A DNA stretch of 64,000 nt from Nocardia jinanensis (lineage in GTDB: Bacteria > Actinomycetota > Actinomycetes > Mycobacteriales > Mycobacteriaceae), in NCBI RefSeq assembly GCF_014645735.1, contig NZ_BMMH01000006.1:388520-452519 (forward strand). Reading direction: 5' to 3'. Positions 8,861 to 18,140 of this stretch are shown here, one piece after another. Every line of letters starts with the position of its first letter. Positions within the stretch are counted from its first letter, which is position 1. Under the pieces are notes generated by a model, which saw only the letters and a program-made list of their open reading frames with translations, did no database searches and had not been told where the DNA came from. A program made the position numbers and the translations under genes.

Positions 8861-8959
8861 CGGCACGGCCGCCGGCCACAGACCATCGGGCACAAGTCGG
8901 CGCGCGAGATGCCCCGCCATGGATCCAGGCCGCAGCCGCGCGCCCGGCACGCTCGCTGG

Positions 8960-10714
8960 TCAGGCTCGATCGGCGTGTTCGCGGCGAGCGGCATCGCCTA
9001 CGGCCCGAGGGCGAGTCGTGGAAATATCCCAGAAGTCGGCGTAGCGGCCGCCCCGGTCCAGCAGGTCGTGGTGAGTGCCTTCTTCCGCGATCCGGCCGTG
9101 GTCGAGGAAGACGACGCGGTCGGCGGTTCGGACGGTGTGTACGCGATGGGCCACGGTCACCACTGTGCGGCCGGCCATCAGTCGTTCGATGCCGTGGTGG
9201 ATCGCGGCTTCGTTGACCGGGTCCAGAGCGGAGGTGACCTCGTCGAGTAGGACGATGGGAGCGTTTTTCAGGAGAGCGCGGGCTATCGATACGCGTTGGC
9301 GTTCGCCGCCCGAAAGCAGTGTGCCGCCTTCTCCGACGTCGGCGTTCCAGCCGCCGGGGAGCCGTTCGATCACCTCGTCCAGGCGGGCCGCTGTTGCCGC
9401 GGCGCGGATTTCGGCGTCGGTGGCGTCGGGACGGCCGAGGCGGATGTTGTCCTCGATCGTGCCGTCGAAGAGGTAGACCTTCTGGAAGACGACGGCGATC
9501 TGCGCCATCAAAGTGCTGGTGTCGATGTCGCGCACGTCGACGCCCCCGACGCGAACCGCACCCTTGCTCACCTCGTGGAACCGCGCCAGTAGTTGGAGCA
9601 GGGTGCTCTTGCCCGCACCGGAAGGGCCGACGATCGCCACCTTCTGACCTTGCGGCACGGTAAGCGTCAGATCGTCGATCACCAGGCGGTCGCCGTGCAG
9701 GAAAGCGACGGCGTCGAACTCCAGGTCGTAGCGGCGCGGCTGGATCGGGGCACTGGGCTCCGGCAGGGGCTCGGTGCGCAACAGGGCATCCAGCCGGGTC
9801 AGTTGGGCTCGCGCACCGCGGAGTCGGCCGCCGATATCGGCCAGCGACAGCAGGGGCTCGGCGCAGCGGGCCGCCAGCACCAGGATCGCCAGGACCTCGG
9901 GTGTGCCGATGTTCCCGCCCAGCGCGAGATAGGCGCCCATGGCCAGCAGCACGGTGAACGTCGCCTGCACGGTGAGCGTCAATCCGACGACGCCGGGCAG
10001 GGCCGATAGCGCCGACCGGCGCGAAGCGCGTTGGATTCCGCGTAGTGAGTCGTCCAGCATGTCGAAACGTTCGGTGGTGCGCCCGCCGGTCCGCAGCACC
10101 GGCTGGGCTTGCAGGTATTCGATGACCCGGCCGGTGGCAAGCTGGTCACGTTCGTGGCGTTCGGCGTCGGCAGCGGCCATCGCGCGTCCCGTCCAGCTCT
10201 GGATCGCCGCCACAAGCGGGACGGCCATCAGTGCGGCCAGCCCCAGCTTCCAGTTGAACACCAGCATCACCACGACGATCATCAGCGGGGTCACCGAGGC
10301 CGCCACGAACGGAGCCAGCAGGTGCGCGATCACGCTCATCGCTTCCAGAACGCCCCGGCTGGCGAGCACCGACACTTCGCCGACGCGGTCGGATCCGTAC
10401 CAGCCCATGGGCAGCCGGGCCAGATGGTCGCCGAGCCGGTGATAGGTGCCGCGCAGCAGCGTGGTTCCGGCGCGGAAACCGACCAGATCGCTGATGTAGC
10501 GCAACGCGGCGTAGACCGCGACCGCGGTCCCGAATGCGATGAGCCAGGGCCGAGCGTTTCCGGGATCGCTCCCGAACAGCTCCCGGAGCACCGGGACCAG
10601 CAGGGCGTAGGACAGGCCCTCCACGACCGCGGTGGTGGTCATCAGGGCCACGGTCCGACGCACGGGGCCGGCGTACTGATCGCCCAGCACGCGCAACAGC
10701 ATTCGGATCATCAC
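8960..10714 (-). CDS. ABC half-transporter, membrane and ATPase domains fused (second gene of pair)
   Basis: A 584-residue exporter-fold half-transporter: six-helix membrane domain (~1-310), then an ATPase with Walker A GPSGAGKST, Q-loop VFQKVYLFDG, signature LSGGERQR, Walker B IVLLDEVTSALD and H-loop VAHR. Its start (GTG at 10714, alternative ATG three bases on) overlaps the upstream gene's stop by 4 bp, so the two form a coupled heterodimer. Such fused pairs include IrtAB and YbtPQ (siderophore uptake) as well as drug exporters. Neither gene here has IrtA's siderophore-interaction domain, so direction and cargo are open. It probably shares the TetR-controlled promoter near 12.7 kb. Confidence 0.9.
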   Translation of the reverse strand: MMIRMLLRVLGDQYAGPVRRTVALMTTTAVVEGLSYALLVPVLRELFGSDPGNARPWLIAFGTAVAVYAALRYISDLVGFRAGTTLLRGTYHRLGDHLARLPMGWYGSDRVGEVSVLASRGVLEAMSVIAHLLAPFVAASVTPLMIVVVMLVFNWKLGLAALMAVPLVAAIQSWTGRAMAAADAERHERDQLATGRVIEYLQAQPVLRTGGRTTERFDMLDDSLRGIQRASRRSALSALPGVVGLTLTVQATFTVLLAMGAYLALGGNIGTPEVLAILVLAARCAEPLLSLADIGGRLRGARAQLTRLDALLRTEPLPEPSAPIQPRRYDLEFDAVAFLHGDRLVIDDLTLTVPQGQKVAIVGPSGAGKSTLLQLLARFHEVSKGAVRVGGVDVRDIDTSTLMAQIAVVFQKVYLFDGTIEDNIRLGRPDATDAEIRAAATAARLDEVIERLPGGWNADVGEGGTLLSGGERQRVSIARALLKNAPIVLLDEVTSALDPVNEAAIHHGIERLMAGRTVVTVAHRVHTVRTADRVVFLDHGRIAEEGTHHDLLDRGGRYADFWDISTTRPRAVGDAARREHADRA

Positions 10715-12498
10715 AGCTCGTTTCCTCGGTGGGATCGCCAGAACGCGGCGAACTTGCCCTGGCCGGCCAGCAGTTGCGCGGGTGCGCCGCTCTCCGCGAT
10801 CACCCCGTCCTCCACCAAGACGACAACGTCGGCATCGGCGATGGTCTCCAGCCGGTGGGCGATTACGAGGATCGTCCGGTCGCCCTGCAGACTCGCCAGG
10901 GCGCGACGCACCGCCTGTTCGGTCTGCGGGTCCGCGAATGCGGTCGCCTCGTCCAGCACCAGAACGGGGGTGTCCGCCAGCAGCGCGCGGGCGAGCGCGA
11001 GGCGCTGTGCTTCGCCGCCCGATAGCCCGGCCTCCTCGCCGAGCACTGTCTCGTAGCCGTGCGGCAGCTCCAGGATCCGGTGGTGAATGCCCGCCAGCCG
11101 GGCGGCGCGGACCACCTGCTCACGGTCGGCGTGCGGGACCGCCAGCGCGATGTTGTCGGCCATCGAAGTACGTAGCAGCCGCACATCCTGGAAGACGAAG
11201 GAGATCGCTCGATACAACTCGCGACTGCCGATCTCGCGCAGGTCGACACCGCCCAGGGTGATCGTGCCGCGCGTCGGGTCGAAAAACCGCGGAAGTAGCT
11301 GGACAAGGGTGGATTTGCCACTACCCGACGGTCCCACGAGCGCGGTGACCGTGCCCGGCTCGAGCACCAGGTCGATTCCGCGCAACACCTCGCGGTCGGC
11401 GCCGTAGGCGAACCGGACACCGCGCAATTCCACCCGATGTCCGCGCGGCGCGACCGGGCGGACAGGTTCGGGCAGCGGCTCGACATCGAGCACGTCCCGG
11501 ATCCGGCTGACCGCGCGCCCGGCGGCCTGCATATCGTCGAAACCGTGGCCGAGCGCCGCAACCGGGGCGGTCAGCCCCAGCCCGAGCAGCAGGAACGGCA
11601 GCAGATCAACAGCAGCCATCCCGCCGCTGGTGATCAGAATCGTGCCACCGAGCAGCACGACCAGCAGCACGAACGGCGGCGACAGCGCCAGCTGCATCCC
11701 GGCCGCGACCGGGGAAAGGCCCCGTGCCCAGCGCAGGAAGGTATCGGCGAATTCGTCCACCGCCCACCGGAACCGGTGGTGCGCGCGGTCTCCACCACCG
11801 AAAGCCTTGACCACCGCGATGCCCTGCACGAATTCCACGACCGAATCGGCGATCCGGCCCATCGCCGCATCGAAATCGCGCTGCTCGCGCTGCCGGGCCG
11901 GAGCCATCATCAATGGAACCAGCGCCACCGCCAGCAATACCGGAATCAGCGTGATCAGCGTGAGCCGCCAGTCGACGGTGAACAAGTAAACCAGCGACCC
12001 CAGCGGCACCACGAACGCCGACACCAGCTCTGCGGGCGCATGGGCGATGAACGGATGCAGCGCGGCGACATCCTCTCCCACCACCTTGGCCAGCTCCCCC
12101 GTCCGGCGCTGGGAGAACCAGCCGATCGGTACACGCCCGAGGCGAGCGGCCAACTGCCGCTGGAACGATAGCTGCACCCGACCATCGACCAAGTGCCCGA
12201 GCCCGGATGAAGCGGCGGTGAACAGGAGCCGGACGAACAGTCCGCCCACCCCCACAACAACCACGCACCAGGCACGACCGTCGTCGATCGGACCGGTCGA
12301 CAGCAGCACGCGCCCCAACTCGACCACCGCCAGCAACGGCGCCAAACCTGCGACAGCGCCGATGACCTGCAGGACGACTACCGCGGAGAAACTCCAGGCA
12401 TGGGGGCGTAGGAGCGCCGCGAAGCTCTGTTGCTCGGCGCGGACGGGATCCGGACGGCCGGATTGATTCCTCGCCTCGGCAAGATCGGTCGTGATCAT
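10711..12498 (-). CDS. ABC half-transporter, membrane and ATPase domains fused (first gene of pair)
   Basis: A 595-residue partner of the downstream half-transporter. The membrane domain (~30-330) is followed by an ATPase with Walker A GPSGSGKST, signature LSGGEAQRLALARALL, Walker B VLVLDEATAFADP and the H-loop IAHR. Note DEATAFADP in place of the usual DEATSALD; this D-loop variant is known in heterodimeric importers of the IrtA/YbtP type, which slightly favours siderophore-type import. It starts 289 bp from the divergent TetR gene, with several repeats between them. No IdeR-like iron box was recognised. Confidence 0.9.
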   Translation of the reverse strand: MITTDLAEARNQSGRPDPVRAEQQSFAALLRPHAWSFSAVVVLQVIGAVAGLAPLLAVVELGRVLLSTGPIDDGRAWCVVVVGVGGLFVRLLFTAASSGLGHLVDGRVQLSFQRQLAARLGRVPIGWFSQRRTGELAKVVGEDVAALHPFIAHAPAELVSAFVVPLGSLVYLFTVDWRLTLITLIPVLLAVALVPLMMAPARQREQRDFDAAMGRIADSVVEFVQGIAVVKAFGGGDRAHHRFRWAVDEFADTFLRWARGLSPVAAGMQLALSPPFVLLVVLLGGTILITSGGMAAVDLLPFLLLGLGLTAPVAALGHGFDDMQAAGRAVSRIRDVLDVEPLPEPVRPVAPRGHRVELRGVRFAYGADREVLRGIDLVLEPGTVTALVGPSGSGKSTLVQLLPRFFDPTRGTITLGGVDLREIGSRELYRAISFVFQDVRLLRTSMADNIALAVPHADREQVVRAARLAGIHHRILELPHGYETVLGEEAGLSGGEAQRLALARALLADTPVLVLDEATAFADPQTEQAVRRALASLQGDRTILVIAHRLETIADADVVVLVEDGVIAESGAPAQLLAGQGKFAAFWRSHRGNEL

Positions 12499-12679
12499 CG
12501 TGCTCCCGTCTCGGACGGCTCGGCTCGATGTGGACTGCCGGGACGGTCGTGGCGGCCGGGTCGGTGCATGGCCGGAGTCCTTCCAGGTGAGTTCGGTGGG
12601 TGGATTCGACGGCGGGTAGGCGCCGGCGGCCGCGCAGCCCCCGAGTCCACGTGAGCTGGGCGAGCCACGCGCACCATCG

Positions 12680-12769
12680 AGAAAGTCACTGTCTCCAAGG
12701 AAGGACTTTAGAGGCGCGATTTCAGACAGTCAATGTCTGAACGACAGCAACGTTCTTCAGAAAGTCACT
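12680..12769. promoter_or_regulatory. Repeat-rich divergent control region with a TetR-type palindrome
   Basis: At 12721-12741 there is a perfect palindrome, TTCAGACA-gtcaa-TGTCTGAA, with 8-bp arms. It is flanked by two direct copies of AGAAAGTCACT (12680-12690 and 12759-12769), and the left copy forms an inverted pair AAAGTC...GACTTT (12682-12709). The region lies between the ABC pair and the TetR gene and is likely the operator of both. The repeats are seen; the binding protein is inferred. Confidence 0.7.
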
Positions 12770-12787
12770 TCCTGATACTCTTCCCAT

Positions 12788-13414
12788 ATGACGGGACTTC
12801 GCGAGCGCTGGCGACTCAGGGCCATGCACACCATCCAGGAACGCGCCCTCGATCTGTTCGACGAGAAGGGGTTCGGCGCAGTCACGATCGAGGAGATCGC
12901 GGCCGCGGCCGAAGTCTCACCATCGACGGTCTACCGTCTTTTCGGCACGAAGGAAGGGATCATCGTCGCCGACGAGTTCGACACCATGAGCGCGGAAGAA
13001 CTCGAAGGCATCGTCGATCCGCACGATCCCATCGGCAGCCTGCTCCGCTCCGTGCGCGCTGATGAATCCACACCGGAGCACACCCCCGACTCCCAGAACG
13101 CGGGCGCTCCGCCCGACACTGGTCCGTGGCGCAGGGTCCGCTATCACTTCACCGAACCATCGGTTCGCATGGCCGCCTGCGCCTCGGCCGACCGCACCAG
13201 CCAGCGGCTCACCCCGTTGATCGCGTCGACCGGAAACCTGACCGAAACGCAGGCCCGCGTGGCCACCAACGCCCTTGTGTTCGGCTACTTCGCCGCGCTC
13301 GAACAGTGGTACCTCGACGGCGGCAACCGCCCCATTGCCGACTACGTCGAAGACGGCATGCGGCCGCTACGCGGCATCTGGCCATCGTCTGCCGACTACG
13401 GAGATTCCGCGTAG
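12788..13414 (+). CDS. TetR-family regulator divergent to the ABC pair
   Basis: A 208-residue protein with a classical N-terminal HTH (ALDLFDEKGFGAVTIEEIA, then AEVSPSTVYRLFGTKEGII). The ligand domain is typical in length (VATNALVFGYFAALEQWYLD near the end). A polar stretch at ~95-115 (PEHTPDSQNAGAPPDTGP) looks like a disordered insert. The ATG lies 47 bp after the 8-bp-arm palindrome, so autorepression and repression of the transporter pair is the simplest model. Confidence 0.9.
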   Translation: MTGLRERWRLRAMHTIQERALDLFDEKGFGAVTIEEIAAAAEVSPSTVYRLFGTKEGIIVADEFDTMSAEELEGIVDPHDPIGSLLRSVRADESTPEHTPDSQNAGAPPDTGPWRRVRYHFTEPSVRMAACASADRTSQRLTPLIASTGNLTETQARVATNALVFGYFAALEQWYLDGGNRPIADYVEDGMRPLRGIWPSSADYGDSA

Positions 13415-13860
13415 CAACTGGTCGGATCGCCGCCTCACGCGATGGCGCTGCAGTGATCAATGTGGACCTTCGCGGGTTCGATTTCGCCGGCCATGGGGCC
13501 GGGGTTGCCGGCCTGTTACCGACGGCTGCTCACTCGGCAGTCAGCAGCGGTCGCGGCGGGCCGGCACCCTCGGCCGGGGGCTGGTTCGCGGGCGCCCCGC
13601 CCCCGCGTCTCGCACACGCGGCCAGCGGCAGTACTTCCGCTGGCCGAGGAACCCCGCCGGACGCCCGGACAAGCTGTTTTAGCAGATAGATCGCTTATAG
13701 GGGCGCAATACGCGGATCGAACAGCAACCTGCCACGGTCGAGGAACCGCACTTTGTTACCTGATAGAAACAGGTATGTCCCGGGTCATTCGACCGTCGCG
13801 CAGTAACGCCGGACACAGCCACGGTGGAGAAAACGTCGGAACCATTTCGCGAGGGTCTGC
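13415..13860. other. Intergenic region with an inverted repeat
   Basis: 446 bp with no convincing gene. The left half is very GC-rich and the right half (from ~13675) is AT-richer, promoter-like. TACCTG-atagaaa-CAGGTA at 13757-13775 is an inverted repeat about 85 bp before the DUF35 start and may be an operator or a promoter-associated repeat. Confidence 0.4.
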
Positions 13861-14280
13861 ATGTATCAACCTGGTTCAGAGAGCACCAGCCGCATCCGCG
13901 GCGGCAACCCACAGTCCGCGGGAGACACGTTGATGATCCGCAGGTGTGCACATTGTGACAAATTGTTCGCACCGCTGACCATCGAATGTTCATCGTGCGC
14001 CTCCGACAGTCTCGACTGGGTGCCGTCGTCCGGTATCGGTTCGATCCTGTCGTGGCGGGTGGTGGACCGGGCCGTGGCCGGCGTGGGCGGCGGGCCGATG
14101 CCACTGACCATCGCCATCGTCGAACTCGACGAAGGCCCGTGGGTCTACACCTCCATCGAGGGGGACGTCCCCTTGTGGTCGAGCCGTCCGGTGCGGGTGC
14201 GATTCCAGCCGCAACCCCGCGAGGACAGGTTTCCGGTCTTCGCCGTCAGTTCCGATCCCGAGATCCCGACAAGTGGGTAG
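13861..14280 (+). CDS. DUF35 OB-fold/zinc-ribbon protein
   Basis: A 139-residue protein. A rubredoxin-like zinc ribbon with two Cys pairs (CAHC...CSSC, residues ~29-46) precedes an OB-fold (SWRVVDRAVAG, then LTIAIVELDEGPWVYTSIEG). This is the DUF35/ChsH2-like architecture whose members bind acyl-CoA and work with thiolases or hydratases in lipid or steroid side-chain metabolism. No thiolase gene is adjacent, so its partner is elsewhere or lost. The ATG at 13861 has GAGGG 6 bases upstream; the ATG at 13933 just before the ribbon is an alternative start. Confidence 0.8.
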   Translation: MYQPGSESTSRIRGGNPQSAGDTLMIRRCAHCDKLFAPLTIECSSCASDSLDWVPSSGIGSILSWRVVDRAVAGVGGGPMPLTIAIVELDEGPWVYTSIEGDVPLWSSRPVRVRFQPQPREDRFPVFAVSSDPEIPTSG

Positions 14281-14664
14281 CGGACGGACAACGGTGCCGA
14301 CGAAAACGGAGAGGTCAACCCTCCCGTCACCCGACCGGCAGAATGACGACCGCGCCGATGGCGCCTCGTGGGTCCGTACCTCGTCGCAGCGATGCCATGT
14401 TCCGGAGTCCGGTAGTAGATCGCTGGGCCCGGTGCGAAACGATGATCGTTTCCGCGATCCGCTCGGCCCCGTTCGGCGGTGCCACCGCTGAGGAGCTGTT
14501 CGTGAATTTCGGGGGTCACCCGGCGGCGGTTCCGGCAGCTGGTGAGTGAGGCACCGAGTTCACGGGGCTCGGACGGACCCGCCGCGCAGTCGCGGCGGGA
14601 TTCACACACGAGGCGGATACCGGGGCAGGCGCGGCACATGCCACACCGCCCCGGCATCACCGAG
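14281..14664 (+). other. Gap with a possible frameshifted small ORF
   Basis: From an ATG at 14398 the plus strand reads SAIRSAPFGGATAEELFVNF. With one base skipped near 14512 it continues VTRRRFRQLVSEAPSS, which resembles a short helix-turn-helix-type actinobacterial hypothetical protein. Without the correction the frame ends at 14549. It is either a small broken gene or chance. Nothing else was recognised before the convergent binding-protein gene at 14665. Confidence 0.25.
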
Positions 14665-15588
14665 TCACGAGGACAGCGCGCGGTTGTCGACCAGCTTCTT
14701 GAACTCGGAGCCCTGTTCGATCAGGCCCCACTTGAGCAGCCAGCGATAGGTCTGGTCGAACTGTTCGGGCGCATACGGCTGCGGGTCCGCGAAGCGCAGG
14801 CGCCAAGGACTGATATCCGACTCGTCCAGCGTGCCCAGATCCTCCGGAATCTCCTCGGTGAAGTAGTGCAGGTACGGCGTGACATCGGAATTGATATCGG
14901 CGACGGCCCGCCGTACGCCACGATCGATCGCGGCGTAGACCTCGGGATCGACCTTCTCGTCGGCGATCTCGGCTCCGGTGTAGAACGCCTCGGCGATCAG
15001 TCGGTACCCCTGCTTCAGCGCGAGGCTGATGTAGGGCTCCATCAGCGCGACGGCTTCCACGGTGCCGTCGCGCAGCGCCTTGAATCGGTCCGCCGGACCG
15101 CCCACATGCACGACTTTCAGTTCGTCGGGCTCGACGAATCCCTCGAGTGTCTGGATGGCGAGGTAATGGGAGCCGTGGTGGAAGTTCACGGCGACCTGCT
15201 TGTTGCGCAGGCTCTGCGGGTGGAAGACGTCGGAGTCGGGGCGCACGAAGATCGCCTGGCTGGCGATCGCCGCCCGCTGGGTCACGATCTGACCGCCGCG
15301 CCCGGAATCCTGTGCCCGCCGGACCTGTCCCCATTCGCAGGCGCGGTACAGCGAGACCTCGCCGTCCTCGAAACCCCGCGAGATCCCGCCGAACGAGCTC
15401 ACCAGATGATGGTCTTCGATCGGCTTGACGCTGACGTTGTAGGCGCCGGGCGCGACGAGCTCCAGATCAACGCCCTCGTCGAGGAAGTAGCCCTTCTCGA
15501 GGCCGACCAGATATGGGAGCGTGAAGATCGCTCCGGTCCGGACACTGGTGATCTTCGGCAGCGGCGCCTTCGAATCGTTGGTAGTCAT
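14665..15588 (-). CDS. NMT1/SsuA-like periplasmic-binding-fold protein without signal peptide
   Basis: A 307-residue protein of the nitrate/sulfonate/taurine binding-protein fold (TGAIFTLPYLVGLEKGYFLD at the N-terminus, VHVGGPADRFKALRDGTVEA in the middle). It begins MTTNDSKAPLPKITSVRT with no signal sequence or lipobox, so it is probably cytoplasmic or acts as an enzyme; this fold also serves enzymes such as the desulfinase DszB and THI5-like proteins. ATG start with AAAGGA 9 bases upstream. It is the last gene of the transporter block and its start lies 122 bp inside the preceding MFS frame. Its role could be handling the substrate brought in by the ABC system. Confidence 0.75.
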   Translation of the reverse strand: MTTNDSKAPLPKITSVRTGAIFTLPYLVGLEKGYFLDEGVDLELVAPGAYNVSVKPIEDHHLVSSFGGISRGFEDGEVSLYRACEWGQVRRAQDSGRGGQIVTQRAAIASQAIFVRPDSDVFHPQSLRNKQVAVNFHHGSHYLAIQTLEGFVEPDELKVVHVGGPADRFKALRDGTVEAVALMEPYISLALKQGYRLIAEAFYTGAEIADEKVDPEVYAAIDRGVRRAVADINSDVTPYLHYFTEEIPEDLGTLDESDISPWRLRFADPQPYAPEQFDQTYRWLLKWGLIEQGSEFKKLVDNRALSS

Positions 15589-17044
15589 CGAATCGTTCCT
15601 TTCGTGGGGTGTTGTCGACCTCGGATACGGTCGATTTCGGGGTCGCCGGGAACCAGCGATTCGCAGCGATGAGCGCGAGGACCGCCGCTACTGCCGTGGC
15701 GGCGTAGGCAATTCGCATTCCGGAGGTGAAGTCGTGCGCCGAAACGGTTTCGGGCCGGGCGAGAACCCCCGCGATGGAGACGGTCACCGCGCCGAGCGCG
15801 GCCGTACCCAGGTTCATGCCGACCTGCCGGGAGGTGCTGGTGATCGCGCTCGCCGAGCCGGCCCGTTCCGGTGGCAGTGCGGCCACGGCCGACGATGTCG
15901 CGGGCGGATTGGCCATGCCCATCCCGATCCCGAGCAGAGCGAAGGCCACCAGCACCCAGCCGATCGACGAGGTCGTCGACGCCGCGAGCGCGAGCGACGC
16001 CATGGCGGCGACGAAGAAGAGGTAAGCGAGGAGAATGGGTTTTCGTGGGCCGTGCCGCCCGAGCAGCCGGCCGGAGACCTGCGCGGCGACGAGTGTTCCG
16101 GCCGTGAGGGGTAACGCCATCAGCCCCGCCTCCCACGGGGCGTACCCGCGCACTTGCTGGAGATAGAGCGTATTGACGAAGTTCATTCCGGTGAGGCAGA
16201 AGTAGGAGAAACCCGCTGTCAGCACAGCGCCGCGCAGTTGCGGCCGGCGGAACACCGTCAGGTCGAGAACCGGATCGACGGCCCGTCGCTCCACCCGCAC
16301 AACGACCGCCATCGATACCGCGGACGCGATCGATCCGAGGACCGTCGATGCCGACATCCAGCCGTCGCGGGCACCACCGGACAGGGCGAAGGTCACGAAG
16401 AACAGTGTCGCGGCGATGGATACGTGTCCGGCCGGATCGATTCGGCGCCGCAGCCGTGGAACCGGAGACTCCGGTACCCAGCGCAGGCCGACCACGACCA
16501 GCGCCGCGAACGGCAGGCAGATCAGGAAGACACTGCGCCACCCGACGGCCGCGACGAGTACACCGCCGATGACCGGTCCCAGAGCCGTCGACACCCCGGC
16601 GGTCGCGCTCCAGGAACCCAGTGCTCTGCTGCGTGCGACGGGATCCTGGAAAACTCCGGTGAGCAGCGAGATCGACGCGGGGGTCATCAGCGACCCTCCG
16701 ATCCCCTGCAGCACCCGCCAGGTGATCAATTCGACGAAGCCGGACGAGAGGAAGCACATGAGGGATGCCGCGCCGAACAGCACGACACCGATCCGGAAGA
16801 CCCGCCGCGGACCGTAGCGGTCGGCGAGCGAACCCGCGAGAAACAGCGTGCTGCCCCGGGCCAGGGCATTGGCCACGACAACCCACTGCAACCCCGCCAC
16901 ATCGAGCCCGAGATCCGCCTGGAGCGCGGGAAGCGCGACCACGAGCGCCGAGGTGTCGAGCGAGGAGAGGAACAGGCTCGCGCAGCACGCCAGCAACGCG
17001 GTGCGTGGATGCCGCACGGCGTGCGGGGCCTGCGGCTTACTCAA
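15467..17044 (-). CDS. MFS transporter (DHA2/EmrB-like)
   Basis: About 525 residues with roughly 14 hydrophobic helices. Motif A is LADRYGPRRVFRIG after helix 2, motif C-like is GVSTALGPVIGGVLV, and WRVLQGIGGSLMTPASISLL is typical of the drug:H+ antiporter-2 family. Start: a TTG at 17044 overlaps the preceding stop by 4 bp; a GTG at 17017 is the alternative. The frame runs on about 40 residues past where the family normally ends, into the next gene in a different frame, which may mark a late frameshift. Its position inside an uptake operon suggests export of a product or toxic intermediate. Confidence 0.85.
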   Translation of the reverse strand: MSKPQAPHAVRHPRTALLACCASLFLSSLDTSALVVALPALQADLGLDVAGLQWVVVANALARGSTLFLAGSLADRYGPRRVFRIGVVLFGAASLMCFLSSGFVELITWRVLQGIGGSLMTPASISLLTGVFQDPVARSRALGSWSATAGVSTALGPVIGGVLVAAVGWRSVFLICLPFAALVVVGLRWVPESPVPRLRRRIDPAGHVSIAATLFFVTFALSGGARDGWMSASTVLGSIASAVSMAVVVRVERRAVDPVLDLTVFRRPQLRGAVLTAGFSYFCLTGMNFVNTLYLQQVRGYAPWEAGLMALPLTAGTLVAAQVSGRLLGRHGPRKPILLAYLFFVAAMASLALAASTTSSIGWVLVAFALLGIGMGMANPPATSSAVAALPPERAGSASAITSTSRQVGMNLGTAALGAVTVSIAGVLARPETVSAHDFTSGMRIAYAATAVAAVLALIAANRWFPATPKSTVSEVDNTPRKERFDDYQRFEGAAAEDHQCPDRSDLHAPISGRPREGLLPRRGR

Positions 17045-18111
17045 CTCAGGCTTTCGTAGACCGGCCGCTCCGCGGTGCGCGACAGCAGGCCGATATCCAG
17101 GGCGACCCGGATCTGCTTGTCCATGTTCGCGAATACGCTCGGATCCCAGGCGGATGGATAGATATCGCGCAGCCGCTGGGGCAACAGGTCGATGGCGGCT
17201 TCCTCTTCGGCCGGTATACCGAATGCCTCGTAGTTCGCGGCCAGCAGTGCGGGATCGTTGGTGATGAGCGCGTTGGCTTCCGAACGCAGTGCGACGAATC
17301 TCGCCGCGGTGTCGCGGTTGCCTTCCAGCCAGGAGCGATTGAACGCCGCGCCGTTGAGGAACAACGGGTTCGAGTCGCCCGTGCCCTTCTGCCACAGCTC
17401 CGAAACCGTCGCGACCTGACGGTTGCCCTGCGCGACCAGGCGGGTGGCGTTGGGTTCGATGGCGATGATCGCGTCGAGGTCGCCGCGCTCGTAGAGCGCC
17501 AGGTTGGCGATCGGCTGCCCGGGGAAGATCTGGAACTCGCGTTCGAAGTCGATTCCGTTGACCGCCAGGGCCAGTGCGGCCGCCTTGTAGGTGTCGGAGC
17601 TCGCCGGTTGGACACCGATGCGCTTACCCCGCAGATCCTCGACCGAGTTGATATCGCTGTCGGCGGGAACGAGCCATCGTCCGTGATTCCAGAGCTGGGG
17701 CCCCACGATCACCACATCGTGACCGGCGATATTGGCTTCGGTGGCTCCCAGCGGTCCGAAGGCGAAAGTGTCGAGCAGGCCGGTCAGGAGATTCTCCTGA
17801 CCGGTGCCGACCCCGCCGCCACCGTCACGGAGCAGGTCCAGCCCGTGCTTCGCCTCGAGCCCGAACTGTTCGGTGATCGGATCTATCACCGACCCCGCGG
17901 TTCCGGGCTGTACGGCACCGACCTTGATCGGTCGCAGCGGGTTGCCGTTCGCATCGACGGCGGCGGGTGCGGCCTCACCACATGCGACGAGGAGCGCGCC
18001 CAGGCCGAGTCCGCCGAACAGCGCGGCACCGGCCCGGAGCGCCTGCCGGCGTGAGACGGCCGGTCCCAGCGCGGATTCGCGAGTGAAAATGTTGCCACGT
18101 GGTGCGGACAC
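17041..18111 (-). CDS. ABC substrate-binding lipoprotein (sulfonate/nitrate/taurine type)
   Basis: A 356-residue lipoprotein. The N-terminus combines a twin-arginine-like SRRQALRAG and a lipobox (LLVAC, Cys ~44), so it may be Tat-exported and then lipid-anchored. The mature part has the SsuA/TauA-like two-lobe fold (DLRGKRIGVQPASSDTYKAA, then ALYERGDLDAIIAIEPNATR). GTG start with GGAGA just upstream. It follows the ATPase gene by 29 bp and overlaps the MFS start by 4 bp. It should deliver a small organic anion to the permease/ATPase encoded upstream; the exact ligand cannot be read. Confidence 0.88.
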   Translation of the reverse strand: MSAPRGNIFTRESALGPAVSRRQALRAGAALFGGLGLGALLVACGEAAPAAVDANGNPLRPIKVGAVQPGTAGSVIDPITEQFGLEAKHGLDLLRDGGGGVGTGQENLLTGLLDTFAFGPLGATEANIAGHDVVIVGPQLWNHGRWLVPADSDINSVEDLRGKRIGVQPASSDTYKAAALALAVNGIDFEREFQIFPGQPIANLALYERGDLDAIIAIEPNATRLVAQGNRQVATVSELWQKGTGDSNPLFLNGAAFNRSWLEGNRDTAARFVALRSEANALITNDPALLAANYEAFGIPAEEEAAIDLLPQRLRDIYPSAWDPSVFANMDKQIRVALDIGLLSRTAERPVYESLS

Positions 18112-18140
18112 GGGGTCTCCGTTTCTGGATCAGTTCTGTC

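Noticed and set aside
8960..12498. Naming the ABC pair irtA/irtB
   Set aside because: The siderophore-interaction domain of IrtA and any iron box are absent, so cargo is undetermined.
15467..15588. Treating the MFS/binding-protein overlap as one fused protein
   Set aside because: The two coding regions are in different frames, and the downstream gene has its own ribosome site and ATG.
16765..18054. A 429-codon plus-strand open frame over the binding lipoprotein
   Set aside because: The opposite strand encodes a clear Tat/lipobox binding protein; the plus frame has no homology-like pattern.
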